In this document: positions 27,001 to 34,625 of the stretch, in pieces
Numbering within the stretch: position 1 is the first letter of the stretch
Layout of the letters: each line of letters opens with the position of its first letter
Assembly (NCBI RefSeq): GCF_010686655.1
Contig: NZ_JAAGVY010000036.1
Location: forward strand, 1-52,054
DNA from: Cryomorpha ignava
GTDB taxonomy: Bacteria; Bacteroidota; Bacteroidia; Flavobacteriales_D; Cryomorphaceae
Reading direction: 5' to 3'
Length of the DNA: 52,054 bases
Made by a program: the position numbers and the translations under genes
Notes under the pieces: model-generated
The model's input: the letters and a program-made list of their open reading frames with translations, nothing else
What the model was told of the DNA's origin: nothing
Database searches by the model: none

Positions 27001-29085
27001 AGCTCCTTTCAATACATTCCTGAAAAATTGGGCTGGGGACAAGCGCAGATATTCCAGTTTAAAAACAACAACTTTTTTCTCACGGAATTTAACCGAACCG
27101 AACGCAGGGTAGATTTTTACAGTGGAACTGTAAATCTGCGCAATCGGGTAATTGGAAACTCTTTTGCGCTTTCTAATAATATTGTACTCAATAATACCGA
27201 AGTTGAATATGGAGCCTGTGGAACCTCGCCGTCGGTGCATTTGGCAGTTTTCGACCCCATTACTTTCGAAGCCTGGGGCACAAATTACGATGGTGCAAAC
27301 CCCGATCATAATTTTGGGAATGCCAACAATGGAGGCGCCTGCCGGGCAAGAGTTGAATATTACTTCATTTATCGACAAAGTTCTGCTACGCAAATGCAGG
27401 CTCTGGCTGATTTGTTGCTATCGGAAACCATTCCAGATGGCCATTATGTGGTTCTCTACACCATCAGGAATGTAAATTACGAGCTCTGGGACAATACACC
27501 CGATATTTATACCGCATTTCAATCGCTTGGAGCAACAATGATAGGTGCCGAATCTGCGCAAGACAGTGTGCCATTCTCGCTTATTCTCCGAAAGGGCGAC
27601 CCGAGCTTTGTATATGAGCAATACGGCGACACGATTAATGAAGTGCTCTTAAACAGCGTGAATATTCCATCAAGCGGAAGCGAAGGCACGATGACGACTC
27701 AAAAAATTGGGCCGTCGAAAAATTGGAAAACAGCCAGCTGGAACACCTTTTCGCTAGACGCAAATGAAGGAGATAATTCACAGATTAAAATTATCGGTAT
27801 CGATGCAAATGGCTTAGAAACAGATATTCCCGGTGGTGAATTCTCTGCCGATGATGATGAAATAGATCTCTCAAATCTGGTTTCTGCAGATCAATATCCT
27901 TATTTACGACTTTCGGCTCATCATGAAGATCCGCAGAATTTAACACCCCTGCAGATTAATCGCTGGCACGTACTTTACGATCAAGTGCCAGAAGCGGCCG
28001 TTGATCCGAATCATTTTTATGTTTTTCAAAATAAAGAATTACAGCAAGGTCAGGCAGGTTATATTGCTGTTGCTATTGCCAATGTAAGCGATCACGATAT
28101 GGATTCACTTCTAGTTAATTACTGGATTGAAGACGGTGATAGAAACCAGGTTGAAATTCCGTATCCGCGGCAAGATTCGCTTCGGAAAGGAGAGGTTTTA
28201 ATCGACACCGTTTACTTCGACACCCGAAATCTTACTGGTAATAATACGCTTTGGGTTGAGGTTAATCCGCGAGGCGATAGCGGTTTATACGATCAGCCGG
28301 AGCAATCGCATTTTAATAATTTGCTTCAGATTCCATTTTCGGTAAGCCGCGACAATCAGAATCCGCTGCTGGATGTCACTTTCGATGGAATTCATATTAT
28401 TAATGGTGAGATTGTATCGCCAAGTCCTGAGGTTTTGATTGTACTAAAAGACGAAAATCCATTTCTTATCATGGACGAACCATCTGATACAGCTCTGTTT
28501 AAAGTGTTTATTTCTTCGCCTGGCGGGCAGTTGGTTCAGCAGTATTTTAATTCGTCGACAGACAATATTCTGGAGTTTATTCCTGCGATAAATTCAAAAA
28601 ATCGCGCTAAAATATTCTACCGACCCAAACTTAAAGACGATGGCAAGTACAGTCTTTTGATTCAGGCAACAGATAAATCGGGAAATCAATCGGCAAATAT
28701 TGACTACCAGATAGAATTTGAGGTCGTAAATGAATCTACAATTTCTGAAGTGCTCAATTATCCAAATCCTTTTTCGACCAGTACCCAGTTTGTTTTTACC
28801 CTTACGGGAACGGAGGTTCCAGATGAATTCAAGATTCAAATCATGACTATAAGTGGTAAGATTGTGCGAGAGATTATGCAACAAGAATTTGGCCCAATCA
28901 GAATAGGTAGAAATTTTTCAGAATACCGCTGGGATGGCCGCGATGAATATGGCGACCGGCTCGCCAACGGAGTTTATTTGTACCGGGTTATTGCGCGACT
29001 CAATGGCGAGAATATTGATAAAAGAGAAAACGCCGCTTCACAGTATTTTACAAAATCGTGGGGCAAGATGGTCCTTTTTAAGTAG
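24019..29085 (+). CDS. porU2: Giant C25-peptidase-type T9SS sortase relative (PorU2-like)
   Basis: 1688 residues from a GTG overlapping the previous stop. Signal peptide ILWFALLTAVSFGQ. The gingipain-type (C25) catalytic domain spans about 430-740, with His651 in TFFAHAGSEGFDQ and Cys681 in LLGNGCYSGDYH, 30 residues apart as expected for this dyad. A CARDB/Ig-like region follows, then a long beta-rich middle. The C-terminus (about 1590-1680) is a FlgD-like Ig domain: LNYPNPFSTSTQFVF, then YRWDGRDEYGDRLANGVYLYRV. PorU proper cuts the sorting signal and attaches cargo to A-LPS; PorU2-type proteins are longer, and their role is less clear. The overlap with a PorV-like gene supports a cargo-processing role at the outer membrane. 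Confidence 0.82.
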   Translation: MKKIGLILWFALLTAVSFGQPFGNEWIQYGQKHYRIPIFEDGVYRITYQNFVAAGIPVSLIDPQNIQMFAFAQEVPIFVSDGQDGVFNSGDYVEFIGEKNDGRREAGLYNAPQDQGNPDYSLFNDTVRYYLTVTPGGNHLRFSNANDQNFDAYAPVPYVWKQSKLVFSNRYFDQPQLLDQPPSNQPNFRLSLSEFIAGEGWLSNPITLSSTAFTANVPTANAYTGSDVPPAEATTVVVGVSDMSDTGNDHFIQVKYGAEQALVVNYQYNGYRINTFDFNIPNASLGATQTPILHQVVNALGITRDDQAIAKTEITYPHSTNLAEADFFRFQYRLNTAQSKTRFDFSNILGANPRIYTLGTNAQRVALSANGASYRGLIANNFDLEKFDCLLVTDATVKSISGIETTGNNGFFTNFGQTQIDSAFVIITHSSLMVPAQQYANYRQQKFNTILVNVDELYDQFGFGVEKSGMSIRNFANYILQTWSSTPQHLLLLGKDIRTASIGSLAGTRRSPVHFANSLVPSLGFPPSDNYLTQGLANTFLEPAMRTGRVSAKSPEEVEWYLDKLQTFESQPPAIWMKNVMHLGGGGNIAEQNRFANHLASYETAIEDSSFGGVVTTFLKSGSDPIQINVSEEVSNLIENEGVSLMTFFAHAGSEGFDQSIDNPQNFDWNGKYPFLLGNGCYSGDYHSPGAGSTSEKYTILNQQGVIGFLASVELGIEGDLHAFSSAFYKHVSKLSYAQTIGSQIRNSLSDVAAPTVLRRYLCYDMGLQGDPGVVLNSFPWPDFEITAQDVFFTPQEITADIDSFTVKVAVKNIGRATNQPFAVTLEHHTPEGIGDSVYVYQMNGLYNRDTASFRLPVDLQYGVGLHQFNVFVDLPENVIRELDGFEQVNNQVIGKELFISNGGLIPIYPYPFAVIPQKDPVLRASTGNPLAEERTYRIEIDTTDLFNSPLLQTTEIVETGGVIEWQPTLNYPDSIVYFWRCAELTDTETLWRESSFQYIPEKLGWGQAQIFQFKNNNFFLTEFNRTERRVDFYSGTVNLRNRVIGNSFALSNNIVLNNTEVEYGACGTSPSVHLAVFDPITFEAWGTNYDGANPDHNFGNANNGGACRARVEYYFIYRQSSATQMQALADLLLSETIPDGHYVVLYTIRNVNYELWDNTPDIYTAFQSLGATMIGAESAQDSVPFSLILRKGDPSFVYEQYGDTINEVLLNSVNIPSSGSEGTMTTQKIGPSKNWKTASWNTFSLDANEGDNSQIKIIGIDANGLETDIPGGEFSADDDEIDLSNLVSADQYPYLRLSAHHEDPQNLTPLQINRWHVLYDQVPEAAVDPNHFYVFQNKELQQGQAGYIAVAIANVSDHDMDSLLVNYWIEDGDRNQVEIPYPRQDSLRKGEVLIDTVYFDTRNLTGNNTLWVEVNPRGDSGLYDQPEQSHFNNLLQIPFSVSRDNQNPLLDVTFDGIHIINGEIVSPSPEVLIVLKDENPFLIMDEPSDTALFKVFISSPGGQLVQQYFNSSTDNILEFIPAINSKNRAKIFYRPKLKDDGKYSLLIQATDKSGNQSANIDYQIEFEVVNESTISEVLNYPNPFSTSTQFVFTLTGTEVPDEFKIQIMTISGKIVREIMQQEFGPIRIGRNFSEYRWDGRDEYGDRLANGVYLYRVIARLNGENIDKRENAASQYFTKSWGKMVLFK

Positions 29086-29260
29086 TCAGTAGTGATTCAT
29101 TTCATTTCGCACTGGTTTTTATCTTTTTCAATAAAACTTTTCCGTTTAATAGCCGTAACCTTTTAGAATTAAAATCACTTTTTAAAATTATTATCATTTT
29201 CTTCTGTGATTAAAATTTTCAATATTGCAGATTAAATTATCTTAGTCCAAAATTTCCCTT

Positions 29261-29962
29261 TTGCATCAAGGAATAGTCATCATACCTACCTACAAAGAGA
29301 AAGGTAATATTAAGCAGATTATCGAAGCGGTACTCGCGCAACCTGTTGACCTGCATATACTTGTTGTGGACGACAACTCGCCCGATGGTACAGCAGATAT
29401 CGTGCGCGAGCTTCAAAAAACATATTCTGAATCGCTTCATTTACTCAATCGCAAAAAGAAGGAAGGGCTTGGAACGGCTTATATCGCCGGATTTAAATGG
29501 TGTTTAGAACGCGAATACACTTATATTTTTGAAATGGATGCCGATTTTTCTCACAATCCCACTGATTTGCCCCGACTCCTGCAAGCTTGTTTAGACGGAG
29601 CGGATATGAGTATTGGTTCGCGCTATGTAAAAGGTGGTGAGGTTTCCAATTGGGATTATACCCGCATTTTAATTTCTTATTTCGCTTCGCTCTATGTGCG
29701 GTCTATTTTGTGGATTGGAATTAAAGATGCTACAGCGGGTTTTGTGTGTTATCACAGAAAAGTACTGGAAGCCATTAATCTCGATAAAATCGAATTTATA
29801 GGATATGCTTTCCAAATTGAAATGAAGTACAACGCCATTCTCGAAGGCTTTAAACTTGTAGAAGTGCCTATTACCTTTATCGACCGCCAGGTGGGCCAAA
29901 GCAAAATGAGCATGAAAATCTTTACCGAAGCCTTTTTTGGCGTTGTGAAGATGCGGTTTTGA
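29261..29962 (+). CDS. Polyprenol-phosphate mannosyltransferase-like glycosyltransferase (GT2)
   Basis: 233 residues. GT2 nucleotide-binding start (VIIPTYKEKGNIKQII, VVDDNSPDGT) and the D-x-D motif in FEMDADFSHNP are clear, as is the acceptor-side GSRYVKGG and the QVGQSKMS motif of dolichol-phosphate-mannose-synthase-type enzymes. It lacks membrane helices at the C-terminus, so it is the soluble form that acts at the inner face of the inner membrane. It probably transfers a sugar, classically mannose, to polyprenyl phosphate. The only usable start is TTG; an in-frame stop lies at 29243. In many Bacteroidota, as I recall, this gene stands directly ahead of pyrC; here three other genes intervene. 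Confidence 0.88.
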   Translation: MHQGIVIIPTYKEKGNIKQIIEAVLAQPVDLHILVVDDNSPDGTADIVRELQKTYSESLHLLNRKKKEGLGTAYIAGFKWCLEREYTYIFEMDADFSHNPTDLPRLLQACLDGADMSIGSRYVKGGEVSNWDYTRILISYFASLYVRSILWIGIKDATAGFVCYHRKVLEAINLDKIEFIGYAFQIEMKYNAILEGFKLVEVPITFIDRQVGQSKMSMKIFTEAFFGVVKMRF

Positions 29963-30343
29963 TTACCTATTTAAATTCTAGCTCAAAATCTTGAATGAGA
30001 ATTCCACTAATTAAATTTATCAAGGTTTTCTTTATTAGCGTTGGCTTTTATTTAAGTTATCTTTATTAAGAAATGGCGTTAATTAAAATTTTGACTGTTT
30101 TCTTTATTAAGGGTTTACACTAATTAAAGATTTATGCCAAAATTTAAATAAGAGTTTATAAATCTTAATTAGATTTTTAATTCAGGTTTGTTGGTGGTTT
30201 AATCGCCTTTCAATAAGGATGATTTTTTTTTTTCAAAACGGGTGATACCAACACGGTCTTTAATTTACTGAATGGGTTTATCTTTTAAATAGATATTTTT
30301 TGCTAAAAAATTACTATATTTCAGGATCCAAAATAATCCATTC
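29963..30343. other. 381-base AT-rich gene-free stretch with short imperfect repeats
   Basis: Strongly AT-rich. TAATTAAA-type words recur near 30008, 30079 and 30121, and TCTTTATTA words near 30029, 30060 and 30101, giving two partly matching units about 71 bases apart. No ORF. A TATATTTC box about 35 bases before the peroxidase ATG is a weak promoter candidate. Confidence 0.5.
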
Positions 30344-31408
30344 ATGAATCTAACCAGAAGCCTAGCCTCACTATCCGTTTTTAGCGTAGTCATTTTTGTG
30401 GCAGTATCCTGTTCAAAAACAGAAGATTTGCCGGAACCGGCGCGCTACTCACTCGAAAATATTGAGCAACTTGAATTGGGAAGAGTATTATTTTACGAAA
30501 AAGCACTTTCAATTAATAATGCCGTTTCTTGCGGTTCGTGCCATAAACAGGTTAATGCTTTTGCAGATAATACTGCCTTTAGTACTGGCTTTGAAAGTGG
30601 AAAAACGACAAGAAATACACCTCCAATCCAAAATCTGAATTCCGGTTTTTTTGAAGGAGATGAATTTTCGGGACAAGCACTCTTTTGGGATGGTCGTACT
30701 CGAAATCTAAACGAACTAGTAATTGCGCCTACTCAAAACCACATAGAAATGGGTATGCGCTCTGCCGATGATCTGGTTTCGAGGTTACGAGGCAAACCAT
30801 ATTATGCCACTCTGTTTCAAAATCGTTTTGGATCGGAAGAAATTACCATCGAAAAGGTTTCAATTGCACTTACGTCTTTTATTAGACAGTTCGAGTCTAT
30901 CAATTCTAAATTTGATATGAGTTTCTTTTTTAATTCATTAGATGACCTAAGTGTTTTGGAAAGTCAAGGTTTTCAGCTTTTTACAGGGAAATATAATTGT
31001 ATGAGTTGCCATGACGTATTATCTAATAGTGGTTATAGCGAGCCGACCGGCGAAGAGTTTGTAAATATTGGACTAAATGTAGATTATGCTGATAAAGGCC
31101 GCGCAGCTGTTACAGGCAATGAAGCGGATAACGGTAAATTTCGAATTCCAAATTTGAGAAATATAGCGCTCACCGCACCATATATGCATGATGGTCGTTT
31201 TAGCACTCTTGAAGAAGTAATAGGTCATTACAGCGAAGATCTCCAGCCAAATATCAATCTCGATTCACGGTTGCGCGAATCGACAGGTGAACCATTGAAA
31301 ATGAATATTTCTGAATCAGAAACCGTGGCTCTCGTTGCATTTCTCAATACGCTTACTGATCAAAACTTACCTCATGACAAACGCTTATCAGATCCGTTTA
31401 TTAAATAA
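30344..31408 (+). CDS. Diheme cytochrome c peroxidase (CcpA/MauG family) lipoprotein
   Basis: 354 residues. A lipoprotein signal ends VAVSC, giving an acylated Cys23. Two heme c sites are present: C63-G-S-C-H67 and C219-M-S-C-H223. Other family motifs include the segment RDxGR-like ADKGRAAVTG and FRIPNLRNIALTAPYMHDGRFSTLEEVI. Family members reduce hydrogen peroxide with electrons from small cytochromes in the periplasm; MauG-like members instead modify proteins or other substrates. It is probably anchored to a membrane by lipid. It is followed by a beta-barrel gene after 2 bases and a Cys-rich lipoprotein gene, so a three-gene operon is likely. Confidence 0.9.
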   Translation: MNLTRSLASLSVFSVVIFVAVSCSKTEDLPEPARYSLENIEQLELGRVLFYEKALSINNAVSCGSCHKQVNAFADNTAFSTGFESGKTTRNTPPIQNLNSGFFEGDEFSGQALFWDGRTRNLNELVIAPTQNHIEMGMRSADDLVSRLRGKPYYATLFQNRFGSEEITIEKVSIALTSFIRQFESINSKFDMSFFFNSLDDLSVLESQGFQLFTGKYNCMSCHDVLSNSGYSEPTGEEFVNIGLNVDYADKGRAAVTGNEADNGKFRIPNLRNIALTAPYMHDGRFSTLEEVIGHYSEDLQPNINLDSRLRESTGEPLKMNISESETVALVAFLNTLTDQNLPHDKRLSDPFIK

Positions 31409-31410
31409 AA

Positions 31411-32133
31411 TTGATAGTGAATAAGAAATTTATAATCCTATTTGTTGCAGTTGTTTTTAGCTCGGTTTACAATACAGATGTATTTGGTCAGGATCTGGAA
31501 GATTCCAAAGAAAAGAGATTCGATCATTTCGTTGGCTTACAAGGAAATTTACTCATCCGCGAGTTCTTCAACTTTGGTGAAGAAAATAACGAAATAGACA
31601 ATCCATATTTACTTACTTATACCATGCGTTCAACAAAATCGGGGTATGCGCTTAATGCGGGTTTCGGTTACAATTCTACTAACCGGGAAAATGATGACGG
31701 AGTGAGGATAAGTCAACAAATAGTTGATATTCGCTTTGGCCCTGGCTATCAGTTCAAGACTGGCAAATTTGAGTTTGGTGTGGGTGTAGATGTTATTTAC
31801 CGAGGCCGATCTATTGATACCTTTTCACGACAGGTAGTGGAGTTTAGCAATGCAGTAGATTCAACAGTGGCTACCACACGATCAGCAATTCAGGGTTTTG
31901 GAGGTGGAATTCAAGCCACTGGCAGGTTTTATTTGTCAGACAGATTTCTAATTGGTACTGAAGCAAGTTTCAACTATATTTCGGGAAACGAAAAATTCAA
32001 CTCGGAAAATATTAATTATGTTGTTTTTCAGGGTGTTACTACTACCACTTATCAAGTTGAAAATGAAAAGGCTGATGTTGAGTCATGGCAGTTTAAATTG
32101 CCTGTGGTCATTTATTTAATAGTTAAATTTTAG
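31411..32133 (+). CDS. Outer-membrane beta-barrel protein
   Basis: 240 residues from a TTG that lies 2 bases after the peroxidase stop; a GTG at 31417 (VNKKFIILF) is an equal alternative. A signal peptide with a cut after VFGQ is clear. The mature protein shows alternating strands with aromatic ends (FDHFVGLQGNLLIREFF, SGYALNAGFGYNST, VDIRFGPGYQF, FEFGVGVDVIY, GFGGGIQATGRFYL) and ends with a strand PVVIYLIVKF, as in small porin-like barrels. It probably inserts in the outer membrane. No specific family is recognised. Tight spacing to both neighbours points to a shared transcript. Confidence 0.75.
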   Translation: MIVNKKFIILFVAVVFSSVYNTDVFGQDLEDSKEKRFDHFVGLQGNLLIREFFNFGEENNEIDNPYLLTYTMRSTKSGYALNAGFGYNSTNRENDDGVRISQQIVDIRFGPGYQFKTGKFEFGVGVDVIYRGRSIDTFSRQVVEFSNAVDSTVATTRSAIQGFGGGIQATGRFYLSDRFLIGTEASFNYISGNEKFNSENINYVVFQGVTTTTYQVENEKADVESWQFKLPVVIYLIVKF

Positions 32134-32135
32134 AA

Positions 32136-32675
32136 ATGAATACCACTCGTATATTGATAGTTTTATTCACCTTAGTAATTATCTCTGCTTGCGAGCGCGA
32201 AGGTTGTACTGATAAAGATGCCTTAAATTTTGATATTAGCGCTGATAACGATGACGGCTCTTGTATACATTGCCCGGCTGGAAGTGGTGCTTCAATTCTT
32301 CTCGATTACGGTATTGTTAAGGAGATGCGTCCTAATTCAGATTATTTGGATATGGATATTTTAGATATTGAAATTGAGCAGGTTGGTGTGAATATTTCAG
32401 ATATTGCAAATTGCAATTCCATTGAGCAGTCGTGTATGTTACAAATTACTTTTAAGAATGTTAGCGGTGTTACCTTACAAAATTTTCAGGTTTACATATC
32501 GGCTTCCAACTCTCAAATTGCTATCGAGAATAATTTTTATCTCAATACTCTGAATCCAAATACTCAGGCACAACAAAACATTTTTGTTGGTGGTGGAGGA
32601 GGAATGCAAGAATGTATTCCTATTACAGAATATGGGAATTTAAATTTTTATATTTCAGGCGGTTATTATCAGTAG
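32136..32675 (+). CDS. Cysteine-rich lipoprotein with CTD..DDGSC motif
   Basis: 179 residues. A lipobox VIISAC gives an acylated Cys near residue 19. Directly after it stands GCTDKDALNFDISADNDDGSC, a motif common in surface proteins of Bacteroidota and also present twice in the T9SS protein at 47057. The rest is beta-rich (about 65-179) with further cysteines (IANCNSIEQSCMLQITF) and resembles an Ig-like or FN3-like sandwich, but no family is recognised. It starts 2 bases after the barrel gene. A role beside the diheme peroxidase is suggested only by operon position. Confidence 0.72.
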   Translation: MNTTRILIVLFTLVIISACEREGCTDKDALNFDISADNDDGSCIHCPAGSGASILLDYGIVKEMRPNSDYLDMDILDIEIEQVGVNISDIANCNSIEQSCMLQITFKNVSGVTLQNFQVYISASNSQIAIENNFYLNTLNPNTQAQQNIFVGGGGGMQECIPITEYGNLNFYISGGYYQ

Positions 32676-32811
32676 GGTTTCACTTCCGTTAAAGCGCTTC
32701 GGGCAAATCTAAGCGTACTCAATCCAATTGTCCTCATGCTTATTGATTCTTACTTCAATTTATTTGGAGCTGTCAAAGTTGTATCAATATTATTTTCAAG
32801 AATCATTTAGC

Positions 32812-32819
32812 TAACTTTG
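32812..32819 (+). promoter_or_regulatory. Putative -7 element upstream of pyrC
   Basis: TAACTTTG matches TAnnTTTG and lies 19 bases before the pyrC ATG. It suggests pyrC is transcribed apart from the peroxidase operon. Confidence 0.55.
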
Positions 32820-32838
32820 TCTACCAGAAATCACACCA

Positions 32839-34176
32839 ATGGCAAAATATCTCATAAAAGGAGCGAAAATTGTAAACGAAGGCACCCAAAAAATTGCCGA
32901 TGTATTAATTACTGATGGATTAATTCAAAAAATCGCCTCTGAAATCGAAGCGCCCGCGCATTGTGAAATAATTCATGCCGAAGGACTTCATCTTTTGCCT
33001 GGCTTAATTGACGATCAGGTACACTTCAGAGAACCGGGTTTCACGCACAAAGGTGATATTGAAACCGAGAGCAGAGCTGCCGTGGCCGGCGGAGTGACCA
33101 GCTTTATGGAAATGCCAAATACGGTTCCCAATACGCTTACCCAGGAACTGCTCGAAGAGAAATACCAGCGCGCCGCGGAAGTGAGTCGGGCCAATTATTC
33201 TTTTTTTATGGGAGCTTCCAATGATAATCTCGATGAGGTTGTGAAAACTGATCCCAAGCGAGTTTGCGGAGTTAAAGTTTTTATGGGTTCTTCTACAGGT
33301 AATATGTTGGTTGATAATCAAACAGCTCTTGAAAACTTATTTAAGGAGAGTCCGACAATAGTGGCTTCCCATTGTGAAGATGAGCAAACCATAAGAGAAA
33401 ATATTGCGCATTACAAAAGTCGCTACGGCGAGGACGTTCCTATGTGGGCGCATCCGCTTATCCGTTCGGCAGAAGCTTGCTACCGCAGCTCTTCGCGCGC
33501 CATAGAGCTTGCCACAAAATTTAATGCCCGCCTGCATATCCTTCATATTTCTACCGAAAGGGAAACCATGCTTTGTTCAAATGATATTCCACTCGAAGAA
33601 AAGCGGATTACAGCCGAAGCCTGCACCCATCACCTTTGGTTTACCGATGCGGATTATGAAACAAAGGGCAGCCTGATAAAATGGAATCCGGCGGTAAAAA
33701 CCTACGAAGATCGAAATGCCATTCGCGCAGCAGTAAATTCAAATAGAATTGATGTCATAGCGACAGATCACGCTCCGCATACTCTTGAAGAGAAGCAAAA
33801 TTCCTATTTTAAAGCTCCTTCAGGCGGACCGCTAGTACAACACACCTTGCCGGCATTGTTAGATTTATACCACACCGGAGTTTTTACACTCGAGAAGATC
33901 GTTGAGAAAACCAGCCACAGCGTGGCCCGTCTTTTCGAAATTGAAAACCGTGGTTTTATTCGCGAAGGTTTTGCTGCCGATCTCGTTTTGGTCGACCTCG
34001 ATTCTCGCAACGAAGTATTGAAGTCAAATCTTTTATACAAATGCGGCTGGAGTCCTTTTGAAGGCCATACGTTTAAATCGGCAGTTAAGTACACTTTCGT
34101 GAATGGTGAAGTAGCATTTAAAAACGGCGCAGTAATTGATTCCATCCGCGGTAAGCGATTAAGTTTCAAACGATGA
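32839..34176 (+). CDS. pyrC: Dihydroorotase
   Basis: 445 residues, class I dihydroorotase length. It cyclises carbamoyl aspartate to dihydroorotate in pyrimidine synthesis in the cytoplasm. Family motifs: GLIDDQVHFREPGFTHKGD, the carbamylated Lys region CGVKVFMGSSTGNM, metal-ligand His in VASHCEDE and LHILHISTE, and catalytic Asp in IATDHAPH. The first His of the usual H-x-H metal pair is Gln here (DQVHF); from memory this occurs in some flavobacterial dihydroorotases, but that was not checked. The gene overlaps the DUF4296 gene by ATGA, which suggests coupling. Confidence 0.93.
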   Translation: MAKYLIKGAKIVNEGTQKIADVLITDGLIQKIASEIEAPAHCEIIHAEGLHLLPGLIDDQVHFREPGFTHKGDIETESRAAVAGGVTSFMEMPNTVPNTLTQELLEEKYQRAAEVSRANYSFFMGASNDNLDEVVKTDPKRVCGVKVFMGSSTGNMLVDNQTALENLFKESPTIVASHCEDEQTIRENIAHYKSRYGEDVPMWAHPLIRSAEACYRSSSRAIELATKFNARLHILHISTERETMLCSNDIPLEEKRITAEACTHHLWFTDADYETKGSLIKWNPAVKTYEDRNAIRAAVNSNRIDVIATDHAPHTLEEKQNSYFKAPSGGPLVQHTLPALLDLYHTGVFTLEKIVEKTSHSVARLFEIENRGFIREGFAADLVLVDLDSRNEVLKSNLLYKCGWSPFEGHTFKSAVKYTFVNGEVAFKNGAVIDSIRGKRLSFKR

Positions 34177-34625
34177 TAAAAAACATTTTTTTTCTTTTTT
34201 TTGCGGTTCTCCTCGTGAGCTGCGGTGGCGATAAGGAAGTTGAAATACCCGAAGGTTTGATTGATTCAAACACATTTACAGCTATTATGATAGATGTGCA
34301 GCTTACAGAAGGTATGAACACCCAAAAAAATTATGTGCGCAATAATTCATCTAACGATCAGGCAGGCGCCGATCCTTATACTCCAATATTTAAAAAACAT
34401 GGTGTAAACGCCGAAGAATTTAGACGCACCTATGATTTTTATAGCCGTAATCCACGGAAGATGGAGATGATTTACGAGCAGGTTTTAGATAGTTTAAATA
34501 AGCTGGATGTAGAAATTAAGCAGAAATACACCCAGGATGAGCGCGCTAAAAACGATAGTACAAGAGCGGCTAATCAAAAAAGGAGCGATAGTATAAGAGG
34601 GATTCCCCGACCGGGACGAAATTAA
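34173..34625 (+). CDS. DUF4296 lipoprotein
   Basis: 150 residues. A lipobox LLVSC gives an acylated Cys near residue 17. The segment LIDSNTFTAIMIDVQLTEGM followed by FKKHGVNAEEFRRTYDFYSRNPRKMEMIYEQVL is the DUF4296 signature. The tail is charged and low in complexity (DERAKNDSTRAANQKRSDS). Function unknown. The start overlaps the pyrC stop by 4 bases. The 3' end overlaps the 3' end of the opposite-strand epimerase gene by 56 bases. Confidence 0.85.
   Translation: MIKNIFFLFFAVLLVSCGGDKEVEIPEGLIDSNTFTAIMIDVQLTEGMNTQKNYVRNNSSNDQAGADPYTPIFKKHGVNAEEFRRTYDFYSRNPRKMEMIYEQVLDSLNKLDVEIKQKYTQDERAKNDSTRAANQKRSDSIRGIPRPGRN

Noticed and set aside
26665-27393. 242-codon open frame on the minus strand within porU2
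   Set aside because: It is a shadow of the strongly coding plus frame; no protein motif or start context.
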